Source: Allopontixanthobacter sp041552775
GTDB lineage: Bacteria > Pseudomonadota > Alphaproteobacteria > Sphingomonadales > Sphingomonadaceae
NCBI GenBank assembly: GCA_041552775.1
Contig: JBFEKH010000004.1
Coordinates: 1 to 64,000, forward strand
Direction of reading: 5' to 3'
Length of the DNA: 64,000 bases
The translations under genes were made by a program, and so were the position numbers. Positions within the stretch are counted from its first letter, which is position 1. The number at the start of each line of letters is the position of its first letter. Of this stretch, positions 61,031-64,000 are shown one piece after another. The notes under the pieces are model-generated. The model saw nothing but the letters and a program-made list of their open reading frames with translations. It made no database searches and was not told where the DNA came from.

Positions 61031-62302
61031 TCAGATGTAAAGGCCGCGCCCATTAGCCGGGCGGGCATGTTGCGCTTCGGTGGAAGATTGATCTGCGCGG
61101 GGGTCCTCGCCGCGCACGAACTGCGTAGGCGATTGACTGGGCCCGCGGGCCTCAGGATTGCCGCGTGATTGCGATTGGCCGTTCGTCGAATTACCCCCGG
61201 CAGTGTCGGCGCTCTGGCCCTGCGCGCGCTGTTGTTCTTTGGCTTGATCACGCGTTTGATCTTTGGGCTGGTCATTCTGCGCCAATTCGCCTGCCATCGC
61301 GGCGCGCACAGCGGGTGCGAAGGTCGGGTCCGCGCTGCTGACACCAATCGCCAGATTGCCGCCGCTTTGGTCGAACCGCATCGCCACCGCACCGAATTCG
61401 CTATGGGGTAGTGCGATCCGCACTGTGCCTCCGCCTGCCGGTGCAGCGGCATCGCGCGAGGATACGAGCCGGTCAATCAGGGCACCAAAATCGCGGGGTT
61501 GCTGCGCGGAAAGATCAGCGCCCTGACCCTGCGAAGCGGCAATTTGGCCCAGATTTGCGAATGATATCTGCATGGCCGGAGCCGCGCCTTCCGCCGGCAG
61601 CAATGCGCTTGTCGCAACGCCGGGCATGGGAACGGCCTGCGGGACCAGCAGCAAATCCGCACGGCCAATCGATGCGGCACGGCGCTGGATAGTTTCCCTG
61701 GCTGGCAGCCGTTGTTCTTCTGGTACGGGCAAAAACTGGGCTGCCCGGGCCGCGCGCTCGTCGGGATTTGTCACTGCGAACGTCGGCACCTTGATCACCG
61801 GCAGTTCCGGCTTCTGCGTCATTTCGGAAACTGAAATTGGCAGGATCGAGACATCGCTCAGAGCAGACTTTGTAATGACCGGGGTGGGTACTGCTTGCCG
61901 CGCTTTTTCCGTGGTGGTGACAGGCCCATCGCCAAGCTCAGGTGCAGGTTGCAGCGGCGATACGATCATCGCTGCAACGACGGGGACCTCCGCCAGGATT
62001 TGGCCGGACACCGGCTCTGCCGAAGGGCGCGGCAGCGCAGTTTCGGCAGGCTCGCCCGGAAAAATATCAAGCGCAGGTTCGATAGCTTTGCCGCTATCCG
62101 GCAAATCCTTGCCGCCCGGCAAATCCGCCTTGCCGGACACTGCTGCAGCCTCAGGCATTGCAATGCCTTGCTGGAGGATCGCGGCGAAGGAAATGTCGGC
62201 CGATCCTGCCATCATTTCAGCAGCCTCCTGCCCCGCTATTCCGCCGGTTTTGGCGGGTAATGCGGTGCCAGTCGGGCCTGCGATGGAAATGAGTGACTGC
62301 AC
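61031..62302 (-). CDS. fliK: Flagellar hook-length control protein FliK
   Basis: 423 residues, Ala/Pro/Gln-rich and low in complexity through the first 270 residues, as usual for the ruler part. A C-terminal Flg_hook domain contains GGTVRIALPHSEFGAVAMRFDQSGGNLAIGV. A hydrophilic Gln/Asn/Gly-rich tail follows. It sets hook length by interacting with FlhB. Confidence 0.82.
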   Translation of the reverse strand: MQSLISIAGPTGTALPAKTGGIAGQEAAEMMAGSADISFAAILQQGIAMPEAAAVSGKADLPGGKDLPDSGKAIEPALDIFPGEPAETALPRPSAEPVSGQILAEVPVVAAMIVSPLQPAPELGDGPVTTTEKARQAVPTPVITKSALSDVSILPISVSEMTQKPELPVIKVPTFAVTNPDERAARAAQFLPVPEEQRLPARETIQRRAASIGRADLLLVPQAVPMPGVATSALLPAEGAAPAMQISFANLGQIAASQGQGADLSAQQPRDFGALIDRLVSSRDAAAPAGGGTVRIALPHSEFGAVAMRFDQSGGNLAIGVSSADPTFAPAVRAAMAGELAQNDQPKDQTRDQAKEQQRAQGQSADTAGGNSTNGQSQSRGNPEARGPSQSPTQFVRGEDPRADQSSTEAQHARPANGRGLYI

Positions 62303-62340
62303 ATTCGGTCCTTTTGCTGACCGGCACCGCGCCGGCTTCG

Positions 62341-62772
62341 TCAGCTCTTATTCAAGGATCGTGCCAGATGCGCTTTTTCGCTGAGTTGTTTTGCTGTTCG
62401 GCATTTGGTCACTTGGCGTGACGCTGCGCTCAGCTGTTCACTTACCAGGTCTCGCTTGCGGCTGGCGGCAGCGGCATCCAGACGGTGATGATCGGCGCTG
62501 ACCCGCGCCTGTTCGCTTTCACGGGAAGTGGTGCGGGAAAGCCCCTCCAGCCCGGCGTGAAAACTGCGCAGATCGCGCAGGTCGGACCCACTCTGCGCTT
62601 CCCACCTCTGGGCAAATGCCTGCGCCAGTTCATCGCTGCGCCGCGCAAGTTCAGCATGGCGGGCGAATTGCCGTTCTGCAGTAGCGGCACGCTCTAGCGC
62701 TTCGATCCGCGCAATGTCGCGAATTCTTTCCAGCCGCTGCAGGCGGCGGAGCCGATTTTTGGCTGCGTTCAA
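62341..62772 (-). CDS. fliJ: Flagellar export protein FliJ-like
   Basis: 143 residues, almost wholly charged coiled coil (RLRRLQRLERIRDIARIEALERAATAERQFARHAEL). Sequence identity to FliJ is low by nature, but length, coiled-coil character and position immediately after fliI are diagnostic. It connects FliI to the export gate. The start overlaps the fliI stop by four bases. Confidence 0.78.
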   Translation of the reverse strand: MNAAKNRLRRLQRLERIRDIARIEALERAATAERQFARHAELARRSDELAQAFAQRWEAQSGSDLRDLRSFHAGLEGLSRTTSRESEQARVSADHHRLDAAAASRKRDLVSEQLSAASRQVTKCRTAKQLSEKAHLARSLNKS

Positions 62773-64000
62773 AGGCTGAGATTTTCACGCAGCGCCGCAA
62801 CGCATTCGTCCAGCGCGAAATGTTCATCGGATCGCTGCATCAGGAATGTGCGCATGATGCCATGCATGGCAATCGCGCGGTCTACTTCAGGATCGGCGCC
62901 TTCGCGGTATGCCCCCATTAGTACCAGATCCCGGTTCGCCTGATAGAGCGAGGCCAGGCTGCGGAACTCGCGGGCGAGGGACTGATGTTCCGGGCTGGTT
63001 ACGTGGTCCATTACTCGGCTGAGCGAAGTGGTCACATCGATGGCGGGGTATTGGCCCTGCTGCGCCAGTTCGCGCGACAGGACGATATGCCCGTCCAGAA
63101 TTGCACGGGCCGTATCGACCACCGGATCGTCATGATCGTCGCCATCCGCCAGAACGGTGTAGATACCGGTGATCGCCCCGCCGCTGGTGCCGGAATTCCC
63201 GGCCCGTTCCACCAGCTTGGTGATGGTTGCAAGTGCGGAGGGCGGATATCCGCGCGCGGCACCCGGTTCGCCCAGCAACAGGCCGATTTCGCGCGCCGCA
63301 TGGGCGACCCGGGTCAGGCTGTCCATGATCAGTGTCACACGCTTGCCCTGCGCGCGGAAATATTCGGCCAATGCGGTGGCGAATTGTGCCCCGCGCAGCC
63401 GCAAATTGGCGGCCTGGTCTGCCGGCACCGCCACGATCACCATGCGGCGGCGCATCGACCCGGTCATATGACGCGAAACGAAGTCGGACACTTCGCGTGC
63501 GCGCTCGCCAATCAAAGCGACAATCGCAATATCGCTCTCGCAGCCGCCGGCGATCATATCCAGCAAGACGGATTTGCCGACGCCGGACCCGGCGACAATG
63601 CCGACGCGCTGTCCAATACCGAGAGTAGTCAGCGCATTGATCGCGCGCACCCCGCAATCGAAAGGTTCCGCCACGGATGCCCGCTCCAGCGCGCCTTCAC
63701 GGTGCCCGCCAAGCGGCCAGCGCGCAGGCGCACGGATCGGCCCTCCGCGGTCAATCGGCGAGCCGGTGGCATCGACGGCGCGGCCCAGGAATGCCTCGCC
63801 AACAGCAACCATTCCGGGCTCTCCTTCTGCGCGCACGATCGCACCGGGTTGCAGCAGGGCAGTATCCCCCAGCATCACCATCAGGCTGAAACGGTCACGA
63901 AATCCGATGACCTCGGCACAAGGATGATCGGCAGGGTCATGGGCGGAAACACTCGTCTCAACGCGGCAGATGGTACCTATAGGGACCGGCAGGCCGGATA
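62769..64000 (-). CDS. fliI: Flagellum-specific ATPase FliI (partial, N-terminus beyond window)
   Basis: About 409 residues are visible out of some 440. Reading stays open to the right edge (SGLPVPIGTICRVE...), so the first start inside the window at 63881 is not the true one. Walker A GSGVGKSVLLDMIAGG, EFFRAQGKRVTLIMDSLTRVAHAAREI with Walker B, and GYPPSALATITKLVERAGN are intact. The rotary-ATPase-related enzyme energises early export. Confidence 0.94.
   Translation of the reverse strand, partial: SGLPVPIGTICRVETSVSAHDPADHPCAEVIGFRDRFSLMVMLGDTALLQPGAIVRAEGEPGMVAVGEAFLGRAVDATGSPIDRGGPIRAPARWPLGGHREGALERASVAEPFDCGVRAINALTTLGIGQRVGIVAGSGVGKSVLLDMIAGGCESDIAIVALIGERAREVSDFVSRHMTGSMRRRMVIVAVPADQAANLRLRGAQFATALAEYFRAQGKRVTLIMDSLTRVAHAAREIGLLLGEPGAARGYPPSALATITKLVERAGNSGTSGGAITGIYTVLADGDDHDDPVVDTARAILDGHIVLSRELAQQGQYPAIDVTTSLSRVMDHVTSPEHQSLAREFRSLASLYQANRDLVLMGAYREGADPEVDRAIAMHGIMRTFLMQRSDEHFALDECVAALRENLSL

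Noticed and set aside
1..64000. tRNA, rRNA, CRISPR, insertion sequence or phage genes
   Set aside because: No cloverleaf, rRNA segment, regularly spaced repeat array, transposase or phage structural gene was recognised on either strand.

Overview
The window looks like a chromosomal segment of an alphaproteobacterium, most probably a sphingomonad of the Erythrobacter/Altererythrobacter kind. The grounds are high G+C, very compact operons with ATGA, GTGA or TGATG stop/start overlaps, a CC0125/CC1285-type lipoprotein, NodT-type efflux lipoproteins and the style of the flagellar genes. The genus assignment is inference. No rRNA, tRNA, CRISPR array, insertion sequence or attachment site was recognised.

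Layout. (1) 1-3543, minus: a PaoABC-like molybdenum/FAD/iron-sulfur aldehyde oxidoreductase operon, cut by the left edge just before the catalytic glutamate. (2) 3.7-10.1 kb: a degenerate metallo-beta-lactamase-like protein, a lipoamide-dehydrogenase-like flavoprotein, a sugar-acid module (2-keto-3-deoxy sugar kinase, DgoA-type aldolase, sugar-dehydrogenase-like SDR), a GNAT protein and a DUF1330 protein. (3) 10.1-10.9 kb: a citryl-CoA-lyase-like pseudogene with two lesions. (4) 11.0-15.7 kb, minus: a four-gene tripartite macrolide-type efflux operon. (5) 16-53 kb: a long stress/low-oxygen-survival type island. (6) 53.0-53.9 kb: gene debris, including a rearranged relic of F-type ATPase beta and alpha genes and a possibly truncated DUF308 gene. 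(7) 54.1-64.0 kb, minus: a flagellar operon fliI-J-K-L-M-N-O-P-Q-R-flhB-fliD-fliS, cut in fliI by the right edge.

The island is the most interesting part. One strand carries a long run from a tandem universal stress protein through a 2745-residue cyclic beta-1,2-glucan-synthase-like protein, PEP synthase, a PfkB sugar-phosphate kinase, two zinc alcohol dehydrogenases, an AI-2E-type membrane protein and a quinone-reductase-like flavoprotein. Other units encode an erythromycin-esterase-like protein with a hydrolase and a phosphoribosyltransferase, a MacB/HlyD-like export system, a beta-CASP RNA-processing-type nuclease overlapping an LptB-like ATPase, DUF2267, D-lactate dehydrogenase with a degenerate receiver, an L,D-transpeptidase, a second universal stress protein, a bactofilin-like membrane protein, class I fructose-bisphosphate aldolase, and a coupled archaeal-type nucleoside/AMP phosphorylase plus PRPP synthetase. 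The set reads as fermentative NADH disposal, re-routing of sugar phosphates, nucleotide salvage and envelope protection.

An 18-bp inverted repeat, idealised as YTACG-N8-CGTAR, recurs in the gaps upstream of most island transcription units. Three copies have perfect TACG/CGTA arms. It is proposed here as the operator of an island-wide regulon and is the main novel lead. All calls are from reading sequence only; no database search was run.
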